Below are positions 8,498 to 16,854 of a stretch of 45,970 bases of DNA, in pieces; position 1 is the stretch's first letter, and each line of letters begins with the position of its first letter. The position numbers and the translations under genes are program-made. The notes beneath the pieces were generated by a model that did not search any database, was not told the DNA's origin, and saw only the letters and a program-made list of their open reading frames with translations. Source of the stretch: Clostridia bacterium. GTDB lineage: Bacteria; Bacillota; Clostridia; Christensenellales; Borkfalkiaceae. The stretch covers positions 1 to 45,970 of the forward strand of contig JAGAJI010000048.1 in NCBI GenBank assembly GCA_017626135.1, read 5' to 3'.

Positions 8498-9046
8498 TTA
8501 TTTCTTACCTTTACCGGAGGTCTTACCTTCCTTATGCTCAACGTTTTCGCCCTTGTAGCGAATACCGTATCCATGATAAGGCTCGGGAACTCTGATGGCT
8601 CTGATGTTCGCAGCTACCTGACCGACGAGTTCTTTGTCGATACCGCATACGTTTACGTCCGTAAGCGTAGGGCATTCAAACTTGATACCTGCGGGTGCTA
8701 CGAATTCTACGGGGTGGGAGTAACCTACGTTGAGGGTGAGCTTGTCGCCCTGAACGGCTGCTTTCCAACCTACACCTTTTACTTCCAACGACTTCACGAA
8801 ACCTGCCGTTACGCCCGTAACCATACCGTTGAGGAGCGCGCGGTACAAACCGTGTTTTGCGTTGGTGTCGGTCTTGTCGTCAAGCGCTTTTACCACGAGG
8901 TGTGCGCCTTCTACTTCAATCCCGATGTTGCCGACGATTTCTCTCGTCAAGGTACCCTTGGGTCCCTTCACGGTGACTACGCCGTTTTCAAACTTAACTT
9001 CGACGCCTGCGGGAAGCGCGATGGGCATTTTACCGATTCTCGACAT
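8498..9046 (-). CDS. rplF: 50S ribosomal protein L6
   Basis: L6 stabilises the factor-binding region beside the sarcin-ricin loop. Two tandem L6 folds are present: MSRIGKMPIALPAGVEV in the first half and the signature PEPYHGYGIRYKGE near the C-terminus. At 182 residues it is typical. GGGAGGAG precedes the ATG. Confidence 0.98.
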   Translation of the reverse strand: MSRIGKMPIALPAGVEVKFENGVVTVKGPKGTLTREIVGNIGIEVEGAHLVVKALDDKTDTNAKHGLYRALLNGMVTGVTAGFVKSLEVKGVGWKAAVQGDKLTLNVGYSHPVEFVAPAGIKFECPTLTDVNVCGIDKELVGQVAANIRAIRVPEPYHGYGIRYKGENVEHKEGKTSGKGKK

Positions 9047-9064
9047 TGCTCATTCTCCTCCCTA

Positions 9065-9454
9065 TTACCAGATTTCGCAAAGGACTTCGCCGCCTACGTT
9101 GGCTGCCTTTGCTTTCTTACCGGTCATGATGCCTTTGTTGGTGGAAAGGATAACCGTACCGAAACCACCGAGCACTCTGGGCATATTTTCAACGCCTGCG
9201 TACGTTCTCAAGCCGGGCTTGGAAACGCGGCGCAAACCGCTGATAACCGATTTCTTGTCGTTGTATTTAAGCGTGATCGCGATCTTGCCGTTATAACCGT
9301 CTTCTACGATTTTAACGTCTTTTACCCAGCCTTCTACCAACAAAATTTCAGCGATCGCTTTCTTTTCGTTGGACGCGGGGATCTCTACCGTTTCTTTGTG
9401 TGCGGTGATCGCGTTTCTAATTCTTGTAAGCATATCTGCGATAGGATCTGTCAT
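9065..9454 (-). CDS. rpsH: 30S ribosomal protein S8
   Basis: S8 binds helix 21 of 16S rRNA early in assembly and, in model bacteria, represses the spc genes. [20 protein letters not shown] and the C-terminal [18 protein letters not shown] are diagnostic; 129 residues is normal. AGGAGG lies before the ATG. Confidence 0.98.
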   Translation of the reverse strand: MTDPIADMLTRIRNAITAHKETVEIPASNEKKAIAEILLVEGWVKDVKIVEDGYNGKIAITLKYNDKKSVISGLRRVSKPGLRTYAGVENMPRVLGGFGTVILSTNKGIMTGKKAKAANVGGEVLCEIW

Positions 9455-9469
9455 TTTTCTTACCTCCTA

Positions 9470-9655
9470 TTACCAGCTCGACTTCTTAACGCCGGGAATT
9501 TCTCCCTTGTACGCAAGATTACGGAAGCAGATACGGCAGATACCGTACTTTCTCAAAACTGCATGAGGTCTTCCGCAGATGCTGCATCTCGTATAAGCTC
9601 TCGTAGAGAACTTAGGCGTCTTTTGCTGTTTATTGATCATTGATTTCTTTGCCAT
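9470..9655 (-). CDS. rpsN: 30S ribosomal protein S14, type Z
   Basis: The short zinc form of S14 (61 residues) with two Cys pairs ([20 protein letters not shown]). It ends in [10 protein letters not shown]14 is needed for 30S head assembly. Many Bacillota carry a second, zinc-free copy elsewhere; none is seen here. The position between rplE and rpsH is standard. Confidence 0.98.
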   Translation of the reverse strand: MAKKSMINKQQKTPKFSTRAYTRCSICGRPHAVLRKYGICRICFRNLAYKGEIPGVKKSSW

Positions 9656-9667
9656 GTCCGTTTCTCC

Positions 9668-10225
9668 TTACTTCTTGAAAGGCATGCCGAGTGCTCTCAA
9701 CAGCTCTCTTGCCTCTTCGTCGGTGTTTGCGGTCGTAACGATTGCTACGTCCATACCTCTGATCTTTTCTACCTGATCGTACGTGATTTCGGGGAAGATC
9801 AATTGTTCTTTCAAACCAACCGAGTAGTTGCCGCGTCCGTCGAACGCTTTGTCAGATACACCGCGGAAGTCGCGAAGTCTGGGAAGTGCGATGGACACGA
9901 ACTTGTCATAGAAGTTGTACATTCTTTCGCCGCGAAGGGTTACTTTGATACCAACCGTCTGACCTTCACGAACTTTGAAGTTTGCGACGGACTTCTTTGC
10001 CTTCGTCAAAATGGGCTTCTGGCCGGAAATCATTTTGATTTCGTTTTCCGTCATCTGAATGGACTTTGCGTTGTCCTTGATATCGCCAAGACCGGTGTTG
10101 ATCACAATCTTAACGAGCTTGGGGCATTCCATTACAGACTTGTAACCGAATTTCTTCATAAGATAAGGTACTACTTCTTTTTCGTACTTTTCTTTTACTC
10201 TATTCTTATATACTTTTTCTGCCAT
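9668..10225 (-). CDS. rplE: 50S ribosomal protein L5
   Basis: L5 docks 5S rRNA in the central protuberance. The sequence ([57 protein letters not shown]) is clear across its 185 residues. CGAGG with AAGG lies before the ATG, a weaker binding site than those of its neighbours. Confidence 0.98.
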   Translation of the reverse strand: MAEKVYKNRVKEKYEKEVVPYLMKKFGYKSVMECPKLVKIVINTGLGDIKDNAKSIQMTENEIKMISGQKPILTKAKKSVANFKVREGQTVGIKVTLRGERMYNFYDKFVSIALPRLRDFRGVSDKAFDGRGNYSVGLKEQLIFPEITYDQVEKIRGMDVAIVTTANTDEEARELLRALGMPFKK

Positions 10226-10239
10226 TTTACCTTACCTCG

Positions 10240-10656
10240 TTAGTTGTTTTCAGCTTCTGCTTCTGCTTTCGCAGCACGCTTTCTCGTTCTCTTCTTGGGA
10301 GCTTCCGTTGCAGCTTCTGCAGCTTTTGCCGCCGCTTTCTTGGAATATGCTTTATCAAGAACTGCGCCACATTCGCATACGCGAACTTTCTTGCCGTCTA
10401 CAACGTTGTGTTTTACTCTCGTCGCTTTCTTGCATACGGGGCAAACCACCATAACGTTGGATGCATCGATGGGACCGGGCACTTCTACGATTTTGCTCGT
10501 TTCGTTTGCCTTTCTTGCCTTCTGATGCTTTTTCTGGATGCGAACACCCTCTACCACTACCGTATTTGCCTTAGGGGACGTGGCAAGGACTTTTCCCTGT
10601 ACGCCTTTATCTTTACCGGCAATTACAAGTACGTTATCATTTACTTTTACGTTCAT
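10240..10656 (-). CDS. rplX: 50S ribosomal protein L24 with a charged C-terminal tail
   Basis: L24 initiates 50S assembly and sits at the tunnel exit. The KOW motif (VNDNVLVIAGKDKGVQGKV) lies at residues 3-21 and a Cys2-Cys2 zinc-ribbon-like loop (CPVCKK, CECG) at about 72-100. I choose the ATG at 10656, with AAGGAGG nine bases upstream, over an in-frame ATG seven codons earlier that lies in front of that site. The length of 138 exceeds the usual 103-110 because of a 30-residue Ala/Lys/Glu tail (AAAKAAEAATEAPKKRTRKR). Confidence 0.96.
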   Translation of the reverse strand: MNVKVNDNVLVIAGKDKGVQGKVLATSPKANTVVVEGVRIQKKHQKARKANETSKIVEVPGPIDASNVMVVCPVCKKATRVKHNVVDGKKVRVCECGAVLDKAYSKKAAAKAAEAATEAPKKRTRKRAAKAEAEAENN

Positions 10657-10677
10657 TGTTGTAGTCCTCCTTGACAA

Positions 10678-11046
10678 TTACAGAACTTCGGGAGCAAGGG
10701 AGATAATCTTCATGTAGTCTTTATCTCTCAATTCTCTCGCGATGGGCCCAAAGATACGGGTTCCCTTAGGTTGTTTCTGCGCATCGATGATAACGGCTGC
10801 GTTGTCGTCGAATTTGACGAACGTACCGTCAGCACGTCTGATGCCGCTTGCGCTTCTTACGATGACCGCTTTCACAACGTCGCCTTTCTTAACTGCGCCG
10901 CCGGGCGTTGCCGTCTTTACGGACGCTACGATAACGTCGCCGATGTTGCCGGTCTTACGGAAGGAGCCGCCCAATACTCTGATACACATGAGCTCTTTTG
11001 CACCGCTGTTGTCAGCCGCTTTGAGTCTCGTCTGAGGTTGAATCAT
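10678..11046 (-). CDS. rplN: 50S ribosomal protein L14
   Basis: L14 lies at the subunit interface and binds the silencing factor RsfS in other bacteria. [20 protein letters not shown] and [20 protein letters not shown] are signature stretches; 122 residues is the canonical length. AAGGAGG lies 10 bases before the ATG. Confidence 0.98.
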   Translation of the reverse strand: MIQPQTRLKAADNSGAKELMCIRVLGGSFRKTGNIGDVIVASVKTATPGGAVKKGDVVKAVIVRSASGIRRADGTFVKFDDNAAVIIDAQKQPKGTRIFGPIARELRDKDYMKIISLAPEVL

Positions 11047-11066
11047 ACTCTATTGTCCTCCTTCTA

Positions 11067-11321
11067 TTACTTCGCCTTCTCGACGATTTCCGCTACGCGC
11101 CAGTTCTTATCTTTGCTGAGCTTTCTCGTCTCTACGATACGAACTTTGTCGCCGATGCCGCACGCATTTTCTTCGTCGTGTGCTTTGTATTTCTTACTTC
11201 TCGTAATGGTCTTTTTGTAAAGGGGGTGCTTATATTTGTCGCTGACAAGCACGACCACCGTCTTATCCATCTTATCGGATACGACAAGACCTACTCTTTC
11301 TTTTCTTAAATTTCTTTCCAT
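11067..11321 (-). CDS. rpsQ: 30S ribosomal protein S17
   Basis: S17 binds the 5' domain of 16S rRNA. The OB-fold sequence [20 protein letters not shown] and [20 protein letters not shown] are typical. The frame is open 13 codons upstream into rpmC, but CGGAGG precedes the ATG at 11321, giving the usual 84 residues. Confidence 0.96.
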   Translation of the reverse strand: MERNLRKERVGLVVSDKMDKTVVVLVSDKYKHPLYKKTITRSKKYKAHDEENACGIGDKVRIVETRKLSKDKNWRVAEIVEKAK

Positions 11322-11337
11322 GATCGATGTCCTCCGA

Positions 11338-11532
11338 TTATGCCTTGAGCTCTCTCGCACGGATTTCCGTGTTTACACGAGCGATATCTCTCTTGCAGGT
11401 TCTGATGGAAACGGGGTTTTCAAGCTGCCCGGACGCCAAACGGAAACGAAGATGGAAAAGTTCGCTCTTGAGTTCTGCGAGCTTCGCTGCGAGCTCTTCG
11501 CTAGTCATTTCTTTTACTTCTTTAGCTTTCAT
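11338..11532 (-). CDS. rpmC: 50S ribosomal protein L29
   Basis: A 64-residue helical hairpin protein at the tunnel exit, next to the trigger factor docking site. [19 protein letters not shown] and the [18 protein letters not shown] stretch identify it. Its ATG overlaps the rplP stop in a TAATG arrangement, so translation is coupled to rplP. Confidence 0.96.
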   Translation of the reverse strand: MKAKEVKEMTSEELAAKLAELKSELFHLRFRLASGQLENPVSIRTCKRDIARVNTEIRARELKA

Positions 11533-11981
11533 TATTGTTCACCGCCTTCTGCCGTTTCGGGTTCAGCCGCTACGACCTCTTTCTTAACAAACTTGCACTT
11601 TACGGGAAGCTTGTGCGATGCAAGACGCATAGCTTCTCTTGCTACATCTTCGCTAACGCCCGACATTTCGAACATTACGCGGCCGGGTTTCACCACGGCT
11701 ACCCAGTATTCTACGGCACCTTTACCGGAGCCCATACGGGTTTCCGCAGGTTTCTTCGTGATGGGCTTGTGGGGGAAGATGTCGATCCATACTTTACCGC
11801 CACGCTTGATGAATCTCGTCATTGCGATACGGGCCGCTTCGATCTGGTTGGATTTAATCCAGCCGAGCTCTTCGGATACGAGACCGTATTCGCCGTATGC
11901 GATTACGTTACCCTTCGTAGCCTTACCCTTCATCGTACCGCGATGCTGTCTACGTCTTTTTACTCTCTTAGGAATTAACAT
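11532..11981 (-). CDS. rplP: 50S ribosomal protein L16
   Basis: L16 positions the A-site tRNA on the 50S subunit. [20 protein letters not shown] and [20 protein letters not shown] are diagnostic; 149 residues, with a short extension after the core ending in EGGEQ. The ATG overlaps the rpsC stop (TAATG). The codons for EGGEQ of rpsC provide its Shine-Dalgarno. Confidence 0.98.
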   Translation of the reverse strand: MLIPKRVKRRRQHRGTMKGKATKGNVIAYGEYGLVSEELGWIKSNQIEAARIAMTRFIKRGGKVWIDIFPHKPITKKPAETRMGSGKGAVEYWVAVVKPGRVMFEMSGVSEDVAREAMRLASHKLPVKCKFVKKEVVAAEPETAEGGEQ

Positions 11982-12643
11982 TACTGTTCGCCTCCTTCTA
12001 CTTTCTTAGCAGCTTTGATCACTTCCCCTTTGTAGATCCAGCACTTAACGCCGATCATACCAAAGGTGGTGTGCGCTTCTGCAAAACCGTAATCGATGTC
12101 TGCACGAAGGGTCTGAAGAGGAATAGAACCTTCATGATAACTTTCGCTTCTTGCAATTTCCGCACCGTCAAGACGACCGCTTACCATCATCTTGATACCC
12201 TTGCAACCAGCTCTCATGGAGCGGCCGATCGCCTGCTTCATGCAACGACGGAAGGACATACGCTTTTCGAGCTGCGCTGCAACCCCTTCCGCTACGAGCT
12301 GTGCGTCGCAATCGGGTTTCTTCACTTCGGTGATGTTGATGCTTACCGCTTTCCCGTTTGTGAGTTTCGCAAGGTCTTTCTTGATCACATCCACTTCGCT
12401 GCCCGCTTTCCCGATGATGACGCCGGGACGAGCCGTATAGATGGTTACGACGATTCTTGCAGCCGCTCTTTCGATGAGGATCTTGCTGATTGCCGCGGTG
12501 TAATATTTCTTCTTGAGGAACGTACGGATGACGTTGTCTTCTTTGAGGAATTTGGAGAATTCTTTCTTATCTGCATACCAAGTGGTATTCCAATCTTTGA
12601 TGATGCCGACTCTCAAACCGTGAGGATTAACTTTCTGTCCCAT
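11981..12643 (-). CDS. rpsC: 30S ribosomal protein S3
   Basis: S3 forms the mRNA entry channel and the ribosomal helicase with S4 and S5. The KH domain ([20 protein letters not shown]) is at residues 70-95, and the C-terminal domain has [20 protein letters not shown]. 220 residues is typical. It starts two bases after rplV and ends in EGGEQ, with AAGGAGG inside those codons. Confidence 0.98.
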   Translation of the reverse strand: MGQKVNPHGLRVGIIKDWNTTWYADKKEFSKFLKEDNVIRTFLKKKYYTAAISKILIERAAARIVVTIYTARPGVIIGKAGSEVDVIKKDLAKLTNGKAVSINITEVKKPDCDAQLVAEGVAAQLEKRMSFRRCMKQAIGRSMRAGCKGIKMMVSGRLDGAEIARSESYHEGSIPLQTLRADIDYGFAEAHTTFGMIGVKCWIYKGEVIKAAKKVEGGEQ

Positions 12644-12645
12644 TG

Positions 12646-13047
12646 TTATACTTCTCCTTCCAATTTTTTAACGTCCAAAACGACCGTGATGTGGCTCGTT
12701 CTCTTGAGGATTGCGTGGCCGCGACCTTTCGATACGGGCTGCATTCTCTTGAGCATCTGACCGCCGTCTGCATAGCATTCCGCTACGTAGAGGTCGTTCT
12801 TGTCCATACCCATATTGTGTTCTGCGTTCGCAGCTGCGGACATAAGAACTTTCTTAACCGCAAGCGCGCTGCCGTTTACGCTGTAATCGAGGATCGCCTT
12901 TGCTTCCTTGTAATCCTTACCGCGAATCAAAGCAAGCACCGTTCTTACTTTGTAAGGCGAAACTCTGACGTATTTAGCAACGGCGTGGGGACGTTTTTCT
13001 TTGATCGTCTCCAATCTTGCCTGCTTTTTTTCCATGCTTTTCTTCAT
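12646..13047 (-). CDS. rplV: 50S ribosomal protein L22
   Basis: The beta-hairpin of L22 lines the nascent-chain tunnel. [20 protein letters not shown] and [20 protein letters not shown] identify it. At 133 residues it is about 20 longer than usual because of an N-terminal Lys/Glu-rich extension ([19 protein letters not shown]). The start at 13047 is supported by AAGGAGAG ten bases upstream. Confidence 0.96.
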   Translation of the reverse strand: MKKSMEKKQARLETIKEKRPHAVAKYVRVSPYKVRTVLALIRGKDYKEAKAILDYSVNGSALAVKKVLMSAAANAEHNMGMDKNDLYVAECYADGGQMLKRMQPVSKGRGHAILKRTSHITVVLDVKKLEGEV

Positions 13048-13061
13048 TATCTTTACTCTCC

Positions 13062-13331
13062 TTACTTCGTCGTTCTTGCCGTATGTCCGTGGAAGGTTCT
13101 CGTGGGCGCAAACTCACCGAGCTTGCAGCCGATCATATCTTCCGTTACGTATACGGGTACGTGTTTACGTCCGTCGTATACAGCAATCGTGTGACCTACG
13201 AAATCGGGGAAAATCGTGGATGCTCTCGACCAGGTCTTGATAACTTTCTTTTCGTTTGCTTCGTTCATAGCCAAAATGCGGCTCATGAGCTTCGCTTCGA
13301 CGTAAGGTCCTTTCTTAACACTTCTCGACAT
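13062..13331 (-). CDS. rpsS: 30S ribosomal protein S19
   Basis: S19 sits in the 30S head near the A-site t[22 protein letters not shown] and [15 protein letters not shown] are diagnostic. The length of 89 is usual and GGGAGG precedes the ATG. Confidence 0.98.
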   Translation of the reverse strand: MSRSVKKGPYVEAKLMSRILAMNEANEKKVIKTWSRASTIFPDFVGHTIAVYDGRKHVPVYVTEDMIGCKLGEFAPTRTFHGHTARTTK

Positions 13332-13348
13332 TTCTTACTTCCTCCCGA

Positions 13349-14179
13349 TTAGTTAATTCTCTTGAGAATGAACTTGTTGGTTGCATTCTTCTTCTTTCTC
13401 GTCTTGTAGCCAAGAGCGGGCTTGCCCCAAGGAGTCAAAGGACCGGCGTGACCGATCGGAGACTTACCTTCACCACCGCCGTGAGGGTGGTCGACAGGGT
13501 TCATAACCGAACCTCTGACTTCGGGTCTCAAACCGAGGTATCTTGCCTTACCTGCTTTACCGAGGGAAACGAGTTCGTGGTCTACGTTGCCTACCTGCCC
13601 GATCGTAGCGCGGCATTTTGCGAGGATATATCTCATTTCGCCGCTGGGCATACGGATCGTCGCGTACTTACCTTCCATAGCCATGATCTGCGCGGAAATA
13701 CCTGCGCTTCTTGCAATCTGACCGCCCTTGCCGGGGGTAAGTTCGATGTTGTGTACCATCGTACCGACGGGGATCTTTTCAAGGGGAAGGGTGTTCCCTA
13801 CCTTGATGTCTGCGTTTGCGCCGCTGATAACCTTGTCCCCTACGTTGAGACCGACGGGAGCGAGGATATAGGACTTAACGCCGTCTGCGTATACGATCAA
13901 AGCGATGTGCGCGCTACGGTTGGGATCGTACTGAATGCTCTGCACCGTTGCGGGGATATCGTCTTTCGATCTCTTGAAGTCGATGATACGGTATTTTCTT
14001 CTGTTACCGCCACCGATGTGTCTGGTGGTGATTCTACCGAGGTTGTTGCGGCCGCCGCTGTGACGCTGGTCGTGCATCAACGCTCTTTCGGGCTTTGCAC
14101 CTTTCGTCAAATCGTCGTAGGTCAAAACCGTTACGAAACGACGACCTGCCGACGTGGGTTTATAAGATTTAATAGCCAT
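13349..14179 (-). CDS. rplB: 50S ribosomal protein L2
   Basis: L2 supports the peptidyl transferase centre and subunit joining. The C-terminal region [20 protein letters not shown] includes the His residue known to be critical near the active site. At 276 residues it is the expected size. GGAGGAG lies before the ATG. Confidence 0.98.
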   Translation of the reverse strand: MAIKSYKPTSAGRRFVTVLTYDDLTKGAKPERALMHDQRHSGGRNNLGRITTRHIGGGNRRKYRIIDFKRSKDDIPATVQSIQYDPNRSAHIALIVYADGVKSYILAPVGLNVGDKVISGANADIKVGNTLPLEKIPVGTMVHNIELTPGKGGQIARSAGISAQIMAMEGKYATIRMPSGEMRYILAKCRATIGQVGNVDHELVSLGKAGKARYLGLRPEVRGSVMNPVDHPHGGGEGKSPIGHAGPLTPWGKPALGYKTRKKKNATNKFILKRIN

Positions 14180-14196
14180 TTTCTATTTCTCCTCCA

Positions 14197-14487
14197 TTAG
14201 GTCAAAGCATCGAAGAACTCGATAGTCTTGCTGTCTTCCGCAAGCTGAACGATCGCCTTTTTGCGGTCGGGTCTGTAACCTTCGTTTCTACCCATTCTCT
14301 TAAGCTTGCCTTTGCAATTTACGGTGTTAACGCTTGCTACCTTAACGCCGAAAAGTTTCTCTACTGCCAACTTGATTTCCGTTTTGTTTGCGGATTTCTT
14401 TACGAGGAAGGTATACTTCTTCGTTGCGATACCGTCGTAAGCTTTTTCGCTGAGGACGGGTTTCAAAATAATATCTTCTGCGAACAT
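14197..14487 (-). CDS. rplW: 50S ribosomal protein L23
   Basis: L23 is the docking site for trigger factor and SRP at the tunnel exit. [20 protein letters not shown] and [20 protein letters not shown] are typical; 96 residues. Its ATG overlaps the rplD stop by one base (TAATG), with AGGAGG encoded in the last rplD codons. Confidence 0.98.
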   Translation of the reverse strand: MFAEDIILKPVLSEKAYDGIATKKYTFLVKKSANKTEIKLAVEKLFGVKVASVNTVNCKGKLKRMGRNEGYRPDRKKAIVQLAEDSKTIEFFDALT

Positions 14488-15110
14488 TAGCCGTGTACCT
14501 CCTGGAATTTCTCAACTGCAGCCTTGGTCATAACCACTTTGTCGCTTACGACCACTTCGTACGTGCTAAGCTGTGCCAAAGGCATCGTAGCAAGTTTGGG
14601 AAGGTTTGCAGCCGCGCGGATTACGTTGACGTCGTCGTTGTCCATGACGACGAGCGCGGATTTGTTCAAGCCGAGCGCCTTTGCGAACGCTGCCATTTCC
14701 TTCGTCTTGGGAGCGGAAACTTTCAGCTCGTCCACGACGATGAATTCGCCGTCAGCCACTTTCTTGGAAAGGGCGGACAAGAGCGCTGCTCTCTTTGCCT
14801 TTGCGTTCATCTTCTTGGAGAAGTCGCGGGACTTGGGTGCGAATACGACGCCGCCCTTGATCCACTGAGGTGCGCGAATGGAGCCCTGACGTGCACGACC
14901 CGTGCCTTTCTGTCTCCAAGGTTTGATACCGCCGCCTCTTACTTCCGTTCTCGTGAGGGTGGACTTCGTTCCCTGTCTTTCGTTTGCAAGACGGGTAACG
15001 ACTGCCTGATGAATCAGGGGCTCGTTGTAGTCAACGCCGAATACGTTGTCGTTCAATTCGATCGTGCCGACTTCGGAGCCGTTCATATTTAATACTTTAA
15101 TAGCCGCCAT
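14487..15110 (-). CDS. rplD: 50S ribosomal protein L4
   Basis: L4 extends into the exit tunnel and, in enterobacteria, also represses the S10 operon. [20 protein letters not shown] and [20 protein letters not shown] form the tunnel loop. 207 residues. GGAGAG precedes the ATG. An L4-type control of the rpsJ leader here would be inference only. Confidence 0.98.
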   Translation of the reverse strand: MAAIKVLNMNGSEVGTIELNDNVFGVDYNEPLIHQAVVTRLANERQGTKSTLTRTEVRGGGIKPWRQKGTGRARQGSIRAPQWIKGGVVFAPKSRDFSKKMNAKAKRAALLSALSKKVADGEFIVVDELKVSAPKTKEMAAFAKALGLNKSALVVMDNDDVNVIRAAANLPKLATMPLAQLSTYEVVVSDKVVMTKAAVEKFQEVHG

Positions 15111-15125
15111 TTTCGTTCACTCTCC

Positions 15126-15761
15126 TTATTTGCTCTTTACGCTGTCTGCGATCGTTACGATGCTGCCCTTGGGGCCGGGGATAGCGCCTTTGATGAGGAT
15201 CGCGTTTCTTTCGAGATCGACGCGAACGACTTCAAGATTTTGAATGGTTACGTTATCCACACCGTACTGACCTGCGAGGTGCTTGTTCTTGAATACACGC
15301 GAGGGGGAGGAGATGGGACCCATAGAACCGGGTTCTCTGTGTACGGGGCCGGTACCGTGGGTCATCTTCAATCTGTGCTGATTCCACTTCTTGATAACGC
15401 CCGTGAAGCCGTGACCTTTCGTCACGCCCGATACGTCGACTCTGTCCCCTGCTGCGAATACGTCAGCTTTGAGTTCTGTGCCTACCGTGAAGGTTTCAGC
15501 GTTTGCCACTCTGATTTCCTTCAATACTTTGTGGGGTTTTACGCCGGCTTTCTTGAATTGTCCCAGTTCAGGCTTCGTAAGCGCTTTTTCGCTCACTTCG
15601 ATGAAACCGAGCTTCAATGCTGCGTAACCGTCGTTTGCAACCGTCTTCACCTGAACGACGGGGCAAGGACCTGCTTCCACTACCGTGACGGGGATCTGCG
15701 TCCCGTCTGCTGCAAAGATTTGGGTCATACCAACTTTGCGACCGATGATTGCTTTATTCAT
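15126..15761 (-). CDS. rplC: 50S ribosomal protein L3
   Basis: L3 starts 50S assembly and reaches the peptidyl transferase centre. The signature KGHGFTGVIKKWNQHRLKMT and HGTGPVHREPGSMG are present; 211 residues is typical. AAAAGGAG lies upstream of the ATG at a slightly long distance. Confidence 0.98.
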   Translation of the reverse strand: MNKAIIGRKVGMTQIFAADGTQIPVTVVEAGPCPVVQVKTVANDGYAALKLGFIEVSEKALTKPELGQFKKAGVKPHKVLKEIRVANAETFTVGTELKADVFAAGDRVDVSGVTKGHGFTGVIKKWNQHRLKMTHGTGPVHREPGSMGPISSPSRVFKNKHLAGQYGVDNVTIQNLEVVRVDLERNAILIKGAIPGPKGSIVTIADSVKSK

Positions 15762-15828
15762 TGATAAAGTTCACTCCTTTTGTTTTTTTATTTTCGAATA
15801 CCTTTGCAAGTATTTCTCGGCGAATGGA

Positions 15829-16128
15829 TTAGAGCTTGATTTTGATATCCACACCTGCGGGGAGGTGAATGGAGTCAAGCAACTTTGCGTTGGGGGAATA
15901 GATGTCGATGATTCTCTTGTACGTTCTCATTTCGAACTGTTCACGGGAATCCTTGTCCTTGTGGGGGGAACGAAGGATGGTCACGATTTCCTTTTCGGTG
16001 GGAAGGGGAATGGGACCGGAGATCTTCGCGCCGCTCTTCTTCATCGTTTCCACGATGCGGCTTGCCGCTTCGTCTACGAGCTCGTGGCTGTATGCCGCCA
16101 ACTTGATTCTGATTTTCTGTACTGCCAT
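15829..16128 (-). CDS. rpsJ: 30S ribosomal protein S10
   Basis: First gene of the locus. S10 is part of the 30S head and, with NusB, of antitermination complexes. [20 protein letters not shown] and the C-terminal [17 protein letters not shown] are normal; 99 residues. AAAAAGGAG lies seven bases before the ATG. The genes often found upstream in other Bacillota (rpsL, rpsG, fusA, tuf) are absent here; a leader of about 240 bases precedes the gene. Confidence 0.98.
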   Translation of the reverse strand: MAVQKIRIKLAAYSHELVDEAASRIVETMKKSGAKISGPIPLPTEKEIVTILRSPHKDKDSREQFEMRTYKRIIDIYSPNAKLLDSIHLPAGVDIKIKL

Positions 16129-16369
16129 TTGGTTACTCCTTTTTAGTTTATACTAACATTTTATTTCGCTGCATCAACCTATCCGTGTGTATCGAGGTCT
16201 TTGCAAAAGAAAAACACTCTGATTTTGCCCGAGCGTTTCCGCAAAAGCCTCGGTTAGTCGCAGGAGTCGAGCTCCCACTTTTGTCAACGGAAATTATCTG
16301 CCAAGGGGCTTTTTGCCTTGGATTTACAGTAACTTCCCGTATCAACCCATACACGCGTTTTTACACAGC
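16129..16369 (-). promoter_or_regulatory. Structured 5' leader of the S10 operon
   Basis: About 240 untranslated bases separate the promoter start point from rpsJ. Two hairpins stand out: CCAAGG/CCTTGG at 16321-16301 with a U-rich loop, and CCGAG/CTCGG at 16253-16229. A frame of 68 codons crosses the leader (16148-16354) but has no ribosome binding site. Leaders of this size before rpsJ commonly carry r-protein feedback sites; which protein acts here cannot be told. Confidence 0.45.
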
Positions 16370-16375
16370 CTACTA

Positions 16376-16404
16376 ATAATAACAGATTTTTCAATAGGTG
16401 TCAA
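16376..16404 (-). promoter_or_regulatory. Sigma-70 promoter of the S10-spc-alpha locus
   Basis: Minus strand: perfect TTGACA (16404-16399), 17-base spacer, TATTAT (16381-16376). AAACGC lies directly upstream of the -35 box. The predicted start is near 16369. Confidence 0.85.
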
Positions 16405-16489
16405 GCGTTTGAACATAATTTTTCAAAGTTTTTTGATTTTTTTGAAAAAAATTTTTTCACGTCCTTTTCACGGCGATTTTTTGCCGCCC

Positions 16490-16657
16490 GACTATGTAGG
16501 CAATACCGCACAATAACATACAGCGCGATAAGCTGTCGATTTTGGGAATAAATGCGTTGACTTTTTTTGCAATAGGAGTCGCTATTGCTGCAAAAAGTCG
16601 CCTGTTTCTTCCTTAAAATCACCTACGCTTCTCGCTTGATGACATTATGCGGTATCG
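16490..16657 (-). ncRNA. Candidate structured small RNA, possibly 6S RNA
   Basis: A strong promoter (16663-16691) drives transcription into a gene-free region. The bases 16661-16644 (5' arm) and 16514-16497 (3' arm) pair over 18 consecutive positions, 16 Watson-Crick and two G-U. Between them lie a large two-sided internal loop and a long apical hairpin (GACTTTTT and GCAATAG pairing with CTATTGC and AAAAAGTC, 16602-16559). A small hairpin ACAGC/GCTGT sits in the 3' side of the loop. A rod of about 165 bases with closing stem, central bubble and apical stem is the plan of 6S RNA, which binds sigma-70 polymerase. The sequence alone does not prove this. An alternative is an additional long leader of rpsJ. 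Confidence 0.45.
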
Positions 16658-16662
16658 CCTAT

Positions 16663-16691
16663 ATTATATATAATGTATAGACGAACGTCAA
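16663..16691 (-). promoter_or_regulatory. Sigma-70 promoter of the candidate small RNA
   Basis: Minus strand: TTGACG (16691-16686), 17-base spacer, TATAAT (16668-16663), preceded by AAACGC. No open reading frame with a ribosome binding site follows, which points to an RNA product or a second rpsJ start. Confidence 0.75.
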
Positions 16692-16743
16692 GCGTTTCTC
16701 TCCCCTATTTTTCAATTTCCCGCTTTTCGTTTCCGACTCGTGC

Positions 16744-16780
16744 AAGAAGGGAGCCCGAACGAGTCGGGCCCCCTTCTTTT
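16744..16780 (-). terminator. Terminator hairpin after the RsgI-like lipoprotein gene
   Basis: A GC-rich stem, AAGAAGGG and GCCCGA pairing with TCGGGC and CCCTTCTT, lies about 75 bases after the stop at 16855. The U run on the minus strand is short (TTCTTG); on the plus strand it reads TTCTTTT. The base CGACTCG at 16734-16740 can form a competing helix with CGAGTCG in the loop region. Confidence 0.55.
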
Positions 16781-16854
16781 GAGAAACTATTGAGGGATAA
16801 AGTATAGGCAATTTTTATTCGCTAAGGGTATAGCGTTTCCCTGATATAGGTAAT

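Noticed and set aside
16148..16354. 68-codon frame in the rpsJ leader
   Set aside because: No Shine-Dalgarno, and it covers the leader hairpins; better explained as untranslated RNA.
16401..16622. 73-codon GTG-start frame across the ncRNA and rpsJ promoter
   Set aside because: It runs over a consensus promoter and a helix-forming region and has no plausible binding site.
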